From Actinomycetes bacterium (GTDB taxonomy: Bacteria; Actinomycetota; Thermoleophilia; Solirubrobacterales; JACPNS01): DNA of 24,863 bases. Below the pieces are notes generated by a model. That model was given only the letters and a program-made list of their open reading frames with translations. It had not been told where the DNA came from and did not search any database. This document shows positions 13,129 to 22,900 of this stretch, one piece after another. The translations under genes and the position numbers were made by a program. Location of the stretch: the NCBI GenBank assembly GCA_023404495.1, contig JAEYBE010000038.1, positions 1-24,863 of the forward strand. Direction: 5' to 3'. Position 1 is the stretch's first letter; each line of letters opens with the position of its first letter.

Positions 13129-14271
13129 ATGGATTTCTCCTTCAATGACACGCAACGCGAGATCCAAGAGGGCGCCAAGCGTCTGCTCGAAGAGACCGCT
13201 TCGCTGGACCAAGTGGTTGCGCTGACTGAGACCGAGCGCGGCTGGGATCCCGACGCCTACAAGCAGATAGCTGAGCTGGGCTGGACCGGGCTTCACGTCC
13301 CAGAAGAACTCGGGGGCATTGGCCTCTCCTACGTCGAGCTGATCGTCGTGCTCGAGCAGATGGGGCAGGTGCTCTATCCGTCGCCGTTCTTCGCCAGCGT
13401 CTGCCTGGCGGCCAACGCTCTGATCGAGGGCGCTGCCGCGGCGCCGCTCTCAGCCGAGAACGCCGCGCTGCTGGCAGGCATCGCGTCCGGCGAGCAGACC
13501 GCGACGCTGGCCTACACCGAGCCCGGCGGGGGTTACCGGCCATCGGATGTGCAGATGCAGGCACGCCGTGATGGCGACGACTACCTGCTCTCCGGAACAA
13601 AGAGCTACGTCGTCGACGGCCACACCGCCGACGCGATCGTGACCGTCGCGCGGCACGGGGATTCAGAAGCAGACGTCTTGCTGGTGACGGTGCCTGGCGA
13701 CGCAGCCGGTCTGACTCGCGAGCAGGCGCACGCCGTGGATCCCACTCGGCGTCTCGCGACGCTTCGCTTTGACGACGTGCGCGTGCCCGGTTCGGCCGTG
13801 CTCGGAGATTCAGCGGACGGACTTGCCACTTTGCGGCCGACGATGCAGCTCGCCGCCGTCGCGCTCGCCGCCGAATCGCTGGGGGCGGCGCAGCACTGCT
13901 TTGACACCGCGCTCGCCTACACCAAGGACCGCTACCAGTTTGGGCGGCCGATCGCGTCCTTCCAAGCGGTCAAGCACATTTGCGCCGATCTGCTGATGGC
14001 CGTCGAGGCGGCTCGCAGCGCTTCCTACTACGCCGGTTGGGTCGCAGCCGAGCAGCGCGAGGAACTGCCGCAGGTGGCTCCGCTGGCCAAAGCGCAGGCG
14101 TCGGAAAGCTTCTGGGAGCTCGCCCGCGCGAACATCCAGCTCCACGGCGGCATCGGCTTCACGTATGAGCATGAGGCGCACTACTACTACCGGCGCGCCA
14201 CTTCATCGCGGGCGTTGCTGGGTGGAACGTCGGAGAACTGCGAGTCGCTGCTCCAGGCGCTCGGCGCCTGA
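13129..14271 (+). CDS. Acyl-CoA dehydrogenase, partner subunit (FadE27/29-like, FAD motif)
   Basis: A 380-residue acyl-CoA dehydrogenase starting 1 nt after the stop of the first. It carries the FAD-binding DRYQFGRPIASFQAVKH (about 267-283) and LHGGIGFTYEHEAHYYYRRA (about 338-357), but the C-terminal segment reads LLGGTSENCESLLQAL, without the catalytic Glu, and no clear Glu stands at the alternative site (LQLAAVALAAES region). The two chains together have one complete set of residues, as in alpha2beta2 acyl-CoA dehydrogenases of steroid side-chain breakdown in actinobacteria. The true substrate (steroid, bile-acid-like or branched acyl-CoA) is not determined by sequence alone. Its stop codon lies 3 bp from the stop of the convergent SGNH gene. 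Confidence 0.9.
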   Translation: MDFSFNDTQREIQEGAKRLLEETASLDQVVALTETERGWDPDAYKQIAELGWTGLHVPEELGGIGLSYVELIVVLEQMGQVLYPSPFFASVCLAANALIEGAAAAPLSAENAALLAGIASGEQTATLAYTEPGGGYRPSDVQMQARRDGDDYLLSGTKSYVVDGHTADAIVTVARHGDSEADVLLVTVPGDAAGLTREQAHAVDPTRRLATLRFDDVRVPGSAVLGDSADGLATLRPTMQLAAVALAAESLGAAQHCFDTALAYTKDRYQFGRPIASFQAVKHICADLLMAVEAARSASYYAGWVAAEQREELPQVAPLAKAQASESFWELARANIQLHGGIGFTYEHEAHYYYRRATSSRALLGGTSENCESLLQALGA

Positions 14272-14274
14272 GGC

Positions 14275-17200
14275 TCACCGAACGACGCGGAAGCTCCGCC
14301 CGACCAGGCTCGACGTTGTGTTGCCGACAATCATCCGGACGCGGTAACGACCAGGGGTCAGCGCCCGCCCACGCGCCCGCCCGCTGATGTAGATCGTCGA
14401 ACGACCGCCCGGCAACTCGAATGTTTGCCAGTTCGACACCCGCGATGAGCTGTGACCGCGGCCTAGCCGTTCGATGCTCAAGCGCACTAGCCCGCGAGAT
14501 CCGAGCGTCACATAGAACTTCGCGGCAGAGCGCTGTTTGCTCCTCGAGAACACCGAGCCGCTGCGTCGTGGCCGCAACTGACCTGGGGTAAGCCCCGTGA
14601 TCGCGACCGCTGCGGCATCGACGCGATCGACTGGCTCGGCGTAGTTGACGATCAGCGTCTCCGCGCCAACGCTTCCGTAGGCGTCGGTGCAGCGCACCTC
14701 GATCATGTTGACACCGGGCGCGAGAGCGACGATGGCGCCGGAGGAGAGACCGGTGGTCACTCCGCCCACGCTGCACACGGTGCCGGCGGGAATCGCTGCC
14801 GAGCCACCGACGAGGAAGCTGACGGCCACAGACGGCACGTCGCTCGCAGTGCCGCTCGCGGGGGAAACGATCGTTACCGAGGGAGCCGGTACGCGCGTAA
14901 CGGATACCGATTCCGTGCTCGCGCCGAACTCGTTTGCGCAGGCGACGGTGATGAGGTTGGCCCCTGGCGAAAGCGCCACTTCGATCCCGTCCGCGGTCGA
15001 AGTCGACGCGCCGTCGACGACGCAGGTCGTGCCGAGGGGAATCGTCGTTGAACCGTCGACCGTGAAGCTCATCGACGCCTTGGCGAGCGACGTGTTCGAG
15101 TTGTTATCCGGAGCGGTGATCGCGACGAGCGGCGCGCTGCCGCGCGTGACCGTGATAGCAGCGGAGCTGGTCCCGAAGGGGTTCGAGCAACTGACCGTCA
15201 ATTGATTGTCCCCGCCACTCAGGGAAACGACATTTGCCGTCGTGCTCGTCGATGGACTTCCGGCCACGGTGCAGTTTGTTCCGCCGGGAATCGACGACGC
15301 GCCGCCCACCGTGTAGGCGACGTTGATCGACGCGGCGGTGGTGAGCCCGCTGCCTCCCGGCGCAACGATCGTCACGACCGGTGCGCTGCCGCGATTGACG
15401 ACCACGCTCGCCGGTGCCCCTGCGCCGAACGCATTGGAGCATCCGACGGTGATCGTGTTGGCACCGACGTTCAGAGCGATCGCATTGGTCGTGGTGCTCG
15501 AAGTGGGGGTGTCATTCACCGTGCAGCTCGTTCCTGCCGGGATCGAGGAAGCGCCGCCAACGGTGAAAGCGGCGTTGGTACTGCTTGCAGTCGTGTTCGT
15601 GTTGTCGGCTGGCGACGCAATCGCGATCGCCGGGACTGCGCCACGGTTGACGTTGACCACAGCAGCCACGCCAGGGCCGAACGCGTTGGTGCATGCGACG
15701 ACGATCGCGTTTGCGCCGCTGGTCAGGCTGACCGAGTTGACCGCTGCGTCGGTAGAGCTTGCACCATTGACTGTGCAGGTGGTTCCCGCCGGAATCGAGC
15801 TACCGCCGCCCACCGTGTAACTGGCGTTGATCGAGGAAGCGGTCGTGTTCGTATCGGCGGTGGGCGAGGTGATTGCGACCACCGGGACGGCGCCGCGGTT
15901 CACGGTGACCGATGTGGGAGTGCTCGCACCGAACGCGTTGGTGCAGGTCACGGCGATCGTGTTGGCACCGCTATTCAGGCTGACCGAGTTGACCGCGGTG
16001 TTGGTCGAGCTGGCGCCATTGACTGTGCAGGTGGTGCCTGCTGGGATCGAACTTCCGCCGCCGACAGCAAACGTCGCGTTGACTGAACTGGCCGTGGTGT
16101 TTGTGCCGTCAGCGGGCGCCGTGATCGCGACCGTCGGGACACTGCCGCGGTTGACGGTGATCGGACCGCCAGTGCTGCTGCCGAATGCGCTCACGCACGT
16201 GACGGAGATCGAGTTGGCGCCGAATGCCAGGTTGACCGAATTGGTCGCGCCGGAGGTTGACGCTCCGCCGGCAACCGTGCAGGTGGTGCCTGCCGGGATC
16301 GTGGTGGATCCGTCGACGGTGTAGGCGACATTGATCGAACTTGCAGTGGTGTTCGAGTTGTTGGCTGGAGATGTCGGCACCACGGTCGGCGCGGTGCCTC
16401 GGTTGACGGTCACCGATTTGCTGTCACTTCCGAACGCGTTGCTGCAGCTGACTGTGATCGTGTTGGCGCCGCTATTCAGGCTGACCGAGTTGACCGCGGT
16501 GTTGGTCGAGCTGGCGCCATTGACTGTGCAGGTGGTGCCTGCTGGGATCGAATTTGCGCCGCCCACGGTGTAAGTGGTGTTGACTGAGGCGGCCGTGGTG
16601 TTCGCGCCGTCGGCCGGAGCGACGATCACGACTGCGGGGCCGTTGCCGTAGTTCACGTTCACGGCGCTGCTGCCGGGGCCAAACGCGTTGGTGCAAACGA
16701 CGGTGATCGGGTTGGCACCGGGTGTGAGCGTGACGGAGTTGGCAGACCCGCTGGTCGAGCTCGCTCCGTTGACCGTGCAGGTCGTATCTGCCGGAATCGA
16801 GCTTCCGCCGCCCACTGTGTAGGTCACATTGACTGGCGTCGTAGCGCTGTTCGTGTTGTTGGCCGGCGAGGTGATGACCACAGCCGGCACCGAACCGCGA
16901 TTGACAGTCACGGCAGCCGAACCGCTGCCAAATGCGTTGGAGCAAACGACTGTGACCGTGTTCTGTCCGGTGACCAGGCTGACCGAGTTGGAACCCGCGC
17001 TGGTCGATCCTGCGCCGCCGACGGTGCAGGTGGTGCCGATCGCGATCGACGAGGAACTGTCCACGGTGTACGAAACGTTGATCGTCGCGAAGGTGGTCTT
17101 GACGCCGTCGGTCGGCGAGGCGATTGCCACCACCGGTACGTGGCCGCGGTTCACAGTGACCGACGCGGGAGCACTGGCACCGAACGCGTTGCTGCAGGAC

Positions 17201-19821
17201 ACGGCGATCGTGTTGGCTCCGTTGACGAGGCTGACCGAGTTGGAACCCGTGCTCGTCGAGCTTGTGCCATTGACCGTGCAGGTGGTTCCTGCCGGGATCG
17301 TGCTCGATCCGCCCACCGAATAGACGACGTTTGTCGTTGCGCCGGTCGTGTTGCTGTTGTTGGCGGGCGCGGTGATCGCGACGACCGGGGCGTCCCCGCG
17401 GTTGACCGTCACGGATTTGCTGTCATCGCCGTAGGAGTTCGAACACGCGACGGTGATCGAGTTGGCGCCGGCGCTCAGGCTGACAACGTTTGTCGTCGCG
17501 CTCGCGGTGGGCGCGCCGCCAACCGTGCAGGTCGTGCCTGGATTGATCGCGCTTGCGCCGTTGACGGTGAACGCAACGTTCGTGGTGGCGGAGGTCGTGT
17601 TCGAGTTGTTCGCTGGCGTGGTGATGGCAACCACCGGGGCGACTCCGTAGTTGACGGTCACGGAATGCTGCGCAGAACCGAATGCATTGGTGCAGCTGAC
17701 TGCGATCGTGTTGGCGCCGCTGGTCAGGCTGACCGAGTTGGACCCTGTGCTGGTCGAGCTAGCGCCATTGACGGTGCAGGTGGTTCCCGCCGGGATCGTG
17801 CTCGATCCGCCCACCGTGTAGGCAACGTTGACCAAGCCGCTCGTCGTGATCAGACCGTTCGCCGGGGAGGTGACGGCCACGGTCGGCAAAGCACCGAGGT
17901 TGACCGCGACCGACGCGCTGGCCGAGCCGAAGGGGTTGCTGCAGGCAACCTTCAAGGTGTTGGCGCCGGGCGCAAGGGTCACGGTGTTGCTCGACGTGCT
18001 CGTGGTGGCAACCCCGCCGACCGTGCAAGTGGTGCCGACCGGGATCGCTTCGCCGCCGTTCACCGTGAAGCTGACGTTGGCGGATGGGTTAGTCGTGTTG
18101 CTGTCGTTCGCCGGCGCGCTGATACCCACGATCGGCGCGGAGCCACGGTTCACAGTGATCGAGCTTGAGCTACTGCCGAACAAGCTGTTGCACGAAACGG
18201 TGATCGTGTTGGCGCCAGCGACCAGCGCGACCGAGTTGCCTTCGGTGCTGGATGAGTTTGCGCCGCCCACGGTGCAGGCGGTCCCTGCCGGGATCGCGCT
18301 TGCGCCGTTCACCGTGTACGCGACGGCGATCGAGCTGGCTGTCGTGTTGGTGTTGTTCGCAGGTGATGCAATCGCGACAACCGGCGGCGTCCCGCGGTAC
18401 ACGGTGACCGATGATGAGGCAGAGCGACCGACCGAGTCAGTGCAGGAGACGCTGAGCGTGTTCGCGCCGGTGCTGAGGGCGACTGTCGACCCGCTGGCGG
18501 GGGTGCAGCTCGGATTGCCGACGTCATCGGTTGCCGTGTAGTTGAGCTGGGTCGTCGGCGCCGTGGTCCCCGAGCCGTTGGCCGGGGAGGAGATCGCGAT
18601 TGTCGGCGGCGCGGCGTCACGCCAAACGGTGATGCTGTCCGAACCGGCATTGCCCGCGTGGTCGAGGCAGGTGACGACGACAGTGTTTGCGCCGGGATTC
18701 AGCGCGATGCTCGCTCCGCTTGCAAATGTGCAGCTCGCAAGTCCGACATTGTCAGTTGCCGAGTAGTTGACTGCAATCGTCGCGCTGGTCGTAACGATGC
18801 CCGACGCCGGCGATGAGATCGAAACCATCGGGGAGGCGGGGATCGCACCAGTGTCGAACCCGAAGCTGTGAATCGCATCGACGATCGCGTTGGCGGTCAC
18901 GCTCGCGCCGAGCGGGGTGTTGTGCAGCGCTATGCCGGGATATTGGAGACCCTGCTGATAGGTATGCGGGTTCATCCAACGGGCACTCCAGCTCGTCTCG
19001 CAGGCAGTGTGCGCGGTGCCCGAAATCCCCTGCATGTCGACGAAGCGCGCGTAGTTGCCTCCGGCGGCCCCGTTGAAGGCATTCACATCCTCGATCATCG
19101 CCTGCCGCACGCCCTCTTCCCAGGTCGCGTAGAGCGGCGCATCGGTCGCCGTCAGCCAGAACTCGCTGCTGAAGCACTGCGAACCGGAGGGCTCCGCGAT
19201 TCGCGGCGTGCCCATCAGGAGGATTTTCGCGTTTGGCGAGATCTGGTGAATTCGCGTGAGCGCGGACGCGATCTTTGACTTTGAGATCGCGACGTAGTTG
19301 GGAATCTGGTTGACTCCGCTGACGAGGTATGTGTCGCTGCAGTGGTTGGGGATCGGCCACGGCGCCTGTTGCGGATAGTCGCGATTGTGGAAGAACGCGT
19401 CGATCGCCGGTTGATAGCCAGTGCAGTCGTAGGCGATCTTGCCGAAAAAGGCCTCGTTGCTGCCCGAGCCCACAATCACGAGGTCCTCGCTGCCGTTCAG
19501 TGAGTTGTACTGGGGCGGAATCGCAGTGCCGCTTGGGCCGGTCCAGCCGTACTGGAAGTTGTCGGCCGTCGTGCCGTTGCAGGTCGCGTTTTTCCATGTG
19601 CCGTGCGCGACCCGGGCCATCGCGAGTTCCGGATAGCCGCCTGTCGACTGACCGCAGTCGGCGATTGACCCGGGAACCTGCGGGCCGAGCCACTGACCCG
19701 AGGCGAGAGAATCACCCATCGCGACGACGCGCCCGAGCGGGGCGGCGGAGGCCGTCGCGCAAAGCGACAGCAGCGCCGCCAGCAGGGCGGCCAGAAATGC
19801 GACCTTCATATGATTTTTCAT
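14275..19821 (-). CDS. Giant secreted SGNH/GDSL hydrolase-like protein with 17 Ig-like repeats
   Basis: An 1848-residue secreted protein. Residues 1-27 form a signal peptide. Residues about 29-325 form an SGNH/GDSL esterase-like domain: nucleophile S38 in VVAMGDSLASG, candidate oxyanion residue N122 in VGSGSNEAFFG, and candidate catalytic H300 in PGIALHNTPLG. The usual D-x-x-H is not seen; the Asp is absent, as in some Streptomyces scabies esterase-like enzymes. Residues about 332-1741 form 17 Ig-like units: two of about 72 residues (VSISSPASG ... SCTFASG type), then fifteen of about 83 residues with the pattern PVVAI-SPAN-NTNTT ... YTVGG ... IPAGTTCTVNG ... ANTITVSCSNAFG ... VTVNRG. Each has two Cys, probably a disulfide. 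Residues about 1742-1848 form a basic beta-rich end domain. It is a paralogue of the gene at 19956. M5 is an alternative start. Function: perhaps surface esterase or adhesin; inferred. Confidence 0.88.
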   Translation of the reverse strand: MKNHMKVAFLAALLAALLSLCATASAAPLGRVVAMGDSLASGQWLGPQVPGSIADCGQSTGGYPELAMARVAHGTWKNATCNGTTADNFQYGWTGPSGTAIPPQYNSLNGSEDLVIVGSGSNEAFFGKIAYDCTGYQPAIDAFFHNRDYPQQAPWPIPNHCSDTYLVSGVNQIPNYVAISKSKIASALTRIHQISPNAKILLMGTPRIAEPSGSQCFSSEFWLTATDAPLYATWEEGVRQAMIEDVNAFNGAAGGNYARFVDMQGISGTAHTACETSWSARWMNPHTYQQGLQYPGIALHNTPLGASVTANAIVDAIHSFGFDTGAIPASPMVSISSPASGIVTTSATIAVNYSATDNVGLASCTFASGASIALNPGANTVVVTCLDHAGNAGSDSITVWRDAAPPTIAISSPANGSGTTAPTTQLNYTATDDVGNPSCTPASGSTVALSTGANTLSVSCTDSVGRSASSSVTVYRGTPPVVAIASPANNTNTTASSIAVAYTVNGASAIPAGTACTVGGANSSSTEGNSVALVAGANTITVSCNSLFGSSSSSITVNRGSAPIVGISAPANDSNTTNPSANVSFTVNGGEAIPVGTTCTVGGVATTSTSSNTVTLAPGANTLKVACSNPFGSASASVAVNLGALPTVAVTSPANGLITTSGLVNVAYTVGGSSTIPAGTTCTVNGASSTSTGSNSVSLTSGANTIAVSCTNAFGSAQHSVTVNYGVAPVVAITTPANNSNTTSATTNVAFTVNGASAINPGTTCTVGGAPTASATTNVVSLSAGANSITVACSNSYGDDSKSVTVNRGDAPVVAITAPANNSNTTGATTNVVYSVGGSSTIPAGTTCTVNGTSSTSTGSNSVSLVNGANTIAVSCSNAFGASAPASVTVNRGHVPVVAIASPTDGVKTTFATINVSYTVDSSSSIAIGTTCTVGGAGSTSAGSNSVSLVTGQNTVTVVCSNAFGSGSAAVTVNRGSVPAVVITSPANNTNSATTPVNVTYTVGGGSSIPADTTCTVNGASSTSGSANSVTLTPGANPITVVCTNAFGPGSSAVNVNYGNGPAVVIVAPADGANTTAASVNTTYTVGGANSIPAGTTCTVNGASSTNTAVNSVSLNSGANTITVSCSNAFGSDSKSVTVNRGTAPTVVPTSPANNSNTTASSINVAYTVDGSTTIPAGTTCTVAGGASTSGATNSVNLAFGANSISVTCVSAFGSSTGGPITVNRGSVPTVAITAPADGTNTTASSVNATFAVGGGSSIPAGTTCTVNGASSTNTAVNSVSLNSGANTIAVTCTNAFGASTPTSVTVNRGAVPVVAITSPTADTNTTASSINASYTVGGGSSIPAGTTCTVNGASSTDAAVNSVSLTSGANAIVVACTNAFGPGVAAVVNVNRGAVPAIAIASPADNTNTTASSTNAAFTVGGASSIPAGTSCTVNDTPTSSTTTNAIALNVGANTITVGCSNAFGAGAPASVVVNRGSAPVVTIVAPGGSGLTTAASINVAYTVGGASSIPGGTNCTVAGSPSTSTTANVVSLSGGDNQLTVSCSNPFGTSSAAITVTRGSAPLVAITAPDNNSNTSLAKASMSFTVDGSTTIPLGTTCVVDGASTSTADGIEVALSPGANLITVACANEFGASTESVSVTRVPAPSVTIVSPASGTASDVPSVAVSFLVGGSAAIPAGTVCSVGGVTTGLSSGAIVALAPGVNMIEVRCTDAYGSVGAETLIVNYAEPVDRVDAAAVAITGLTPGQLRPRRSGSVFSRSKQRSAAKFYVTLGSRGLVRLSIERLGRGHSSSRVSNWQTFELPGGRSTIYISGRARGRALTPGRYRVRMIVGNTTSSLVGRSFRVVR
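15968..16051 (-). repeat. 84-nt exact repeat, copy 1
   Basis: Identical to 16469-16552, 501 bp away, which is two repeat units. It encodes the part PAGTTCTVNGASSTNTAV and onward to NSGAN of one Ig-like unit. One mismatch (15967 against 16468) then about 12 more identical bases lie beyond one end. Neighbouring units differ more, so recent copying is likely. Confidence 0.85.
16469..16552 (-). repeat. 84-nt exact repeat, copy 2
   Basis: The second copy of the block at 15968-16051, in the unit two positions nearer the N-terminus of the protein. Same orientation and same reading frame. Confidence 0.85.
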
Positions 19822-19840
19822 GGCGTTGGAGCGTCCGAGT

Positions 19841-19853
19841 CCCCTGCCAGGGG
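19841..19853 (-). other. Hairpin in the 5' UTR of the 1848-residue SGNH gene
   Basis: CCCCTGCCAGGGG is a perfect short inverted repeat a few bases downstream of the predicted transcription start (about 19856). It could shield the mRNA 5' end or affect translation. It may also be chance in GC-rich DNA. Confidence 0.4.
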
Positions 19854-19862
19854 GTCTGAACG

Positions 19863-19891
19863 AGAGTACAGCCGCTGCCTCTGTATGGCAA
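19863..19891 (-). promoter_or_regulatory. Sigma-70-like promoter for the 1848-residue SGNH gene
   Basis: On the minus strand: -35 TTGCCA (19891-19886), a 17-nt spacer and -10 TACTCT (19868-19863), giving a start near 19856 and a leader of about 35 nt. No Shine-Dalgarno sequence is seen ahead of the ATG. It implies the two tandem paralogues can be transcribed separately. Confidence 0.5.
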
Positions 19892-19955
19892 CTCGATGAC
19901 GCACCGGTGCCGACCCAGTCAGATCCGATCAGAGGCGCGGGGCGCCTGACTCCGC

Positions 19956-22900
19956 TCAGCGCGTCACTCGAAAGACTTTGCTCACCGCGCGCAGTTTCGT
20001 GCCGCGCACGCTGACAACAACGCGGTAGCGCCCGGCGGCAAGCGCGCGCTTGTCCACCCGGCCGGAGAGCCGGACAGTGGAGGTTCCGGGCTTCAGCGCG
20101 AGCGTGCTGCGCCCGGCAAGTTTGACCTTCGCAGAGTTACCGGAACCCAGGCGCTCGATACGAACGTCGACATCTGCCGCCGCGTCGAGCTTGATCTGCA
20201 ACTTGAGACCGCCACGCGCGCCGCTCTTCAGGAAGACACCGCCGCTCTTGGCGGGCTTTAGCTTTGCCGGGGCGCCGAGCCTCACTGAGATGCTCTTCGG
20301 CCCGAGGTTGGGAGCGGGATCCGGCGGATCCACCGGCGGATCCACCGGCGTCGGCGGCGGTGTGTAGTCGACGTAGACGCTCGCAAAGCCGACCCCGAAG
20401 GCGCTGGTGCAAACGACGGTCACCGTGTTGAGTCCGACGGCCAGTTCGATCGGGTTGTGATCCGGGTCGGTCGAGGGCACGCCATTGATCGTGCAACTGG
20501 TGCCATCAGGCACGCCCTCGAGACTGTCAACCGAGAACTTGGCCGAGACGAACTTCGCAGGCGTTTCGGTGTACGCGTCGGCGTGGATGTAGACCAGCGG
20601 CAACGTCCCGCGATTGACGGTTATCGCCTTGGTGTCTGACCCAAAGGCACTGGTGCAGGAGACGGAAACCGTGTTCGTGCCCGGGCTCAGCTCGATCGTC
20701 AGGGGGCTCTCGGCCTGGTTGCCGTTGACCGTGCAGGTCGCCGCGGCGGTGCCGCCGGCGCTGAATGAAACGCTCACGGAACTGCCCAGCGTGTTGAGGC
20801 CGTCGGCGGGGCTGGTGATCGAGACGCTCGGCGGGGTGCCGCGTTCGACCGTTACGTACTTCGTGTCCTCGCCCAGCGAGTTGGAACACTTCACGCCGAT
20901 GACGTTCGACCCGAGTGCCAGCGGGACCGAATTCGTTGAAGTGTTGGTCGTTGCCTGCCCGCCGACGGTGCAGGTGGTGCCCGCCGGAATCGTGCCCGCG
21001 CTGTTGACGGTGAAGGCGACGTTGGTCTGCGTCGCGGTTGTTTGTGCGCCGTTGGCAGGCGCCGTGATCGCGACGACAGGGCCGTTGCCGCGCGTGACGC
21101 CTACCGAGGCGCCCCCGCTGCCGAAGGCGCTGCTGCATGAGACCGTGATTGTGTTTGCTCCAAGCGCCAGCGAGACCGAGTTGGTGGTCGCGCTGTTGGT
21201 ACCCGATCCGCCGACCATGCAACTTGTGCCGGATGGGATCGAACCTGCGCCATCGACGCTGAAGGCAACGTTCACCGAGGTCGAGGAGGTCACTGTGCCG
21301 TTGAGCGGCGCGAGCACCGCGACGACCGGCGGGTTGCCGCGGTTGACCGTCACAGAGACCGGGGCGCTGATGCCATAAGCGTTCTCACATGAGACGAAGA
21401 TCGTGTTGCCGCCGATCGCCAGCGGCACGGAGTTGGCGCTGGGAGTGGTCGAGGCGACTCCGCCGACGCTGCAGGTTGTGCCGCCCGGAATTGAGCTACT
21501 GCCGCCGACCGTGAAAGTGAGGTTGATCGAACTTGCCGTCGTGTTCGTGTTGTTTGACGGCGCCGTCATCGCGACGACGGGCACGGCACCGCGATTCACA
21601 GTGATGCTCGCCGGCGAGCTCGATCCGAAGGCATTGGTGCAAACCACAGTGATCGTGTTGCTTCCGGTCGAAAGCGCGACCGCGTTGGTCGTCGTGCTCG
21701 AGCTGCCCGCGCCGCCCACGGTGCAGGTGGTGCCCTCAGGGATCGAGTTGCCTCCGCCGACTGTGTAAACGACGTTTGTCGAGGCGCTCGCGGTGTTCGA
21801 GTTGTTCGCCGGCGACGAAATCGCCACGACCGGAACGGCGCCCCGATTGACAGTGACCGCCGCCGGGGCGCTCGTTCCGAAGGCATTTGTGCAGGACACG
21901 GAGATTGCGTTGCTTCCGGTGGCGAGCGCGACGCTGTTGACGGTTGCGCTGCTCGAGGCGCTGCCGCCGACGCTGCAGGTGGTGCCGCCTGGGATCGAGC
22001 TGCTGCCGCCGACCGTGTAGGCGACGTTGATCGAGCTTGCCGTCGTGTTCGTGTTGTTTGCCGGTGCCGTGATCGCCACGACCGGGACGCTGCCGCGCGT
22101 GACGTTGACGCTCGCCGGCGTGCCCGCTCCGAACTGGTTGGTGCAGCTCACCGTCAGCGTGTTGGAGCCGACGCTGAGTGGGGTGCTGTTGCTGGTCGCA
22201 CTGGAAGAGGAGACGCCGGCCACGGTGCATCCTGTCCCCGCCGGGATCGAAGCAGCGCCACCGACCGTGTAGGCGACGTTGATCGACGAGGCGGCGGTGC
22301 TCGTGCCGTTGGCCGGCGCGGTGATCGCGACGCTCGGCGGGCTGCCCCGATTGACGGTGACAGTCGCGCTCTTGGAGCCGAAGGCTCCGACGCAGTTGAC
22401 CGTGATCGTGTTCGCACCGACGCTGAGTGCGACCGAGTTGCTCGAGGTGTTGCTCGAAGCCGTGCCGTTCACCGTGCAGTTGGTGCCGCCCGGGATCGAG
22501 GTTGACCCGTTGACCAGGTACGCGACGTTGATCGACGCGGCGGTCGTGTTCGCGCCTTCCGCTGGCGACGTGATCGCGACCTCTGACGGCGGGCTGCCGG
22601 TGACGTTGACGGTCGCCGGCGTGCTGCTGCCGAACTGGTTAGTGCAGACGGCAGTGATCGCGTTGGCACCAGCCGAGAGGTTCACGGTGTTCGAGCTCGT
22701 GCTGCTCGTGGAGTTGCCATTGATGGTGCAGCTCGTGTTGACCGGGATCGACGCGCCGCCCCCGATGGTGAACGTCACGTTGACGGTCGACGATGTTGTC
22801 TGCAGTCCGTTCTCGGGTGAGGTGATCGCAACCACCGGGACGCTTCCGCGGTTGACGGTGACCGCCGCCGCCGCCGCGTTGCCGGCGGTGTCGGTGCAGT

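Larger units (their letters stand above)
14640..18830 (-). repeat. Array of 17 Ig-like coding repeats (about 249-bp units)
   Basis: The array is continuous and in frame inside the SGNH gene. Two short units (about 215 bp) next to the enzyme domain are followed by fifteen units of about 245-252 bp. The central units are most alike in DNA, while the two units nearest the C-terminus have drifted (for example APSVTIVSPASGTASDVPS in place of SPANNTNTTASS). Such arrays can expand or shrink by slippage or unequal crossing-over. Confidence 0.9.

Noticed and set aside
15323..18541. Long plus-strand open frames (15323-15820, 15827-16324, 17140-18168, 17828-18541) opposite the Ig repeats
   Set aside because: They run antisense to the SGNH gene, which has a signal peptide, motifs and clear repeat conservation. 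The opposite strand stays open because of codon bias in repetitive GC-rich coding DNA.
19933..19947. Inverted repeat AGGCGC-GGG-GCGCCT downstream of the 1440-residue gene as a terminator
   Set aside because: It has only a 6-bp stem and no U-run on the minus strand; this is common by chance in GC-rich DNA.
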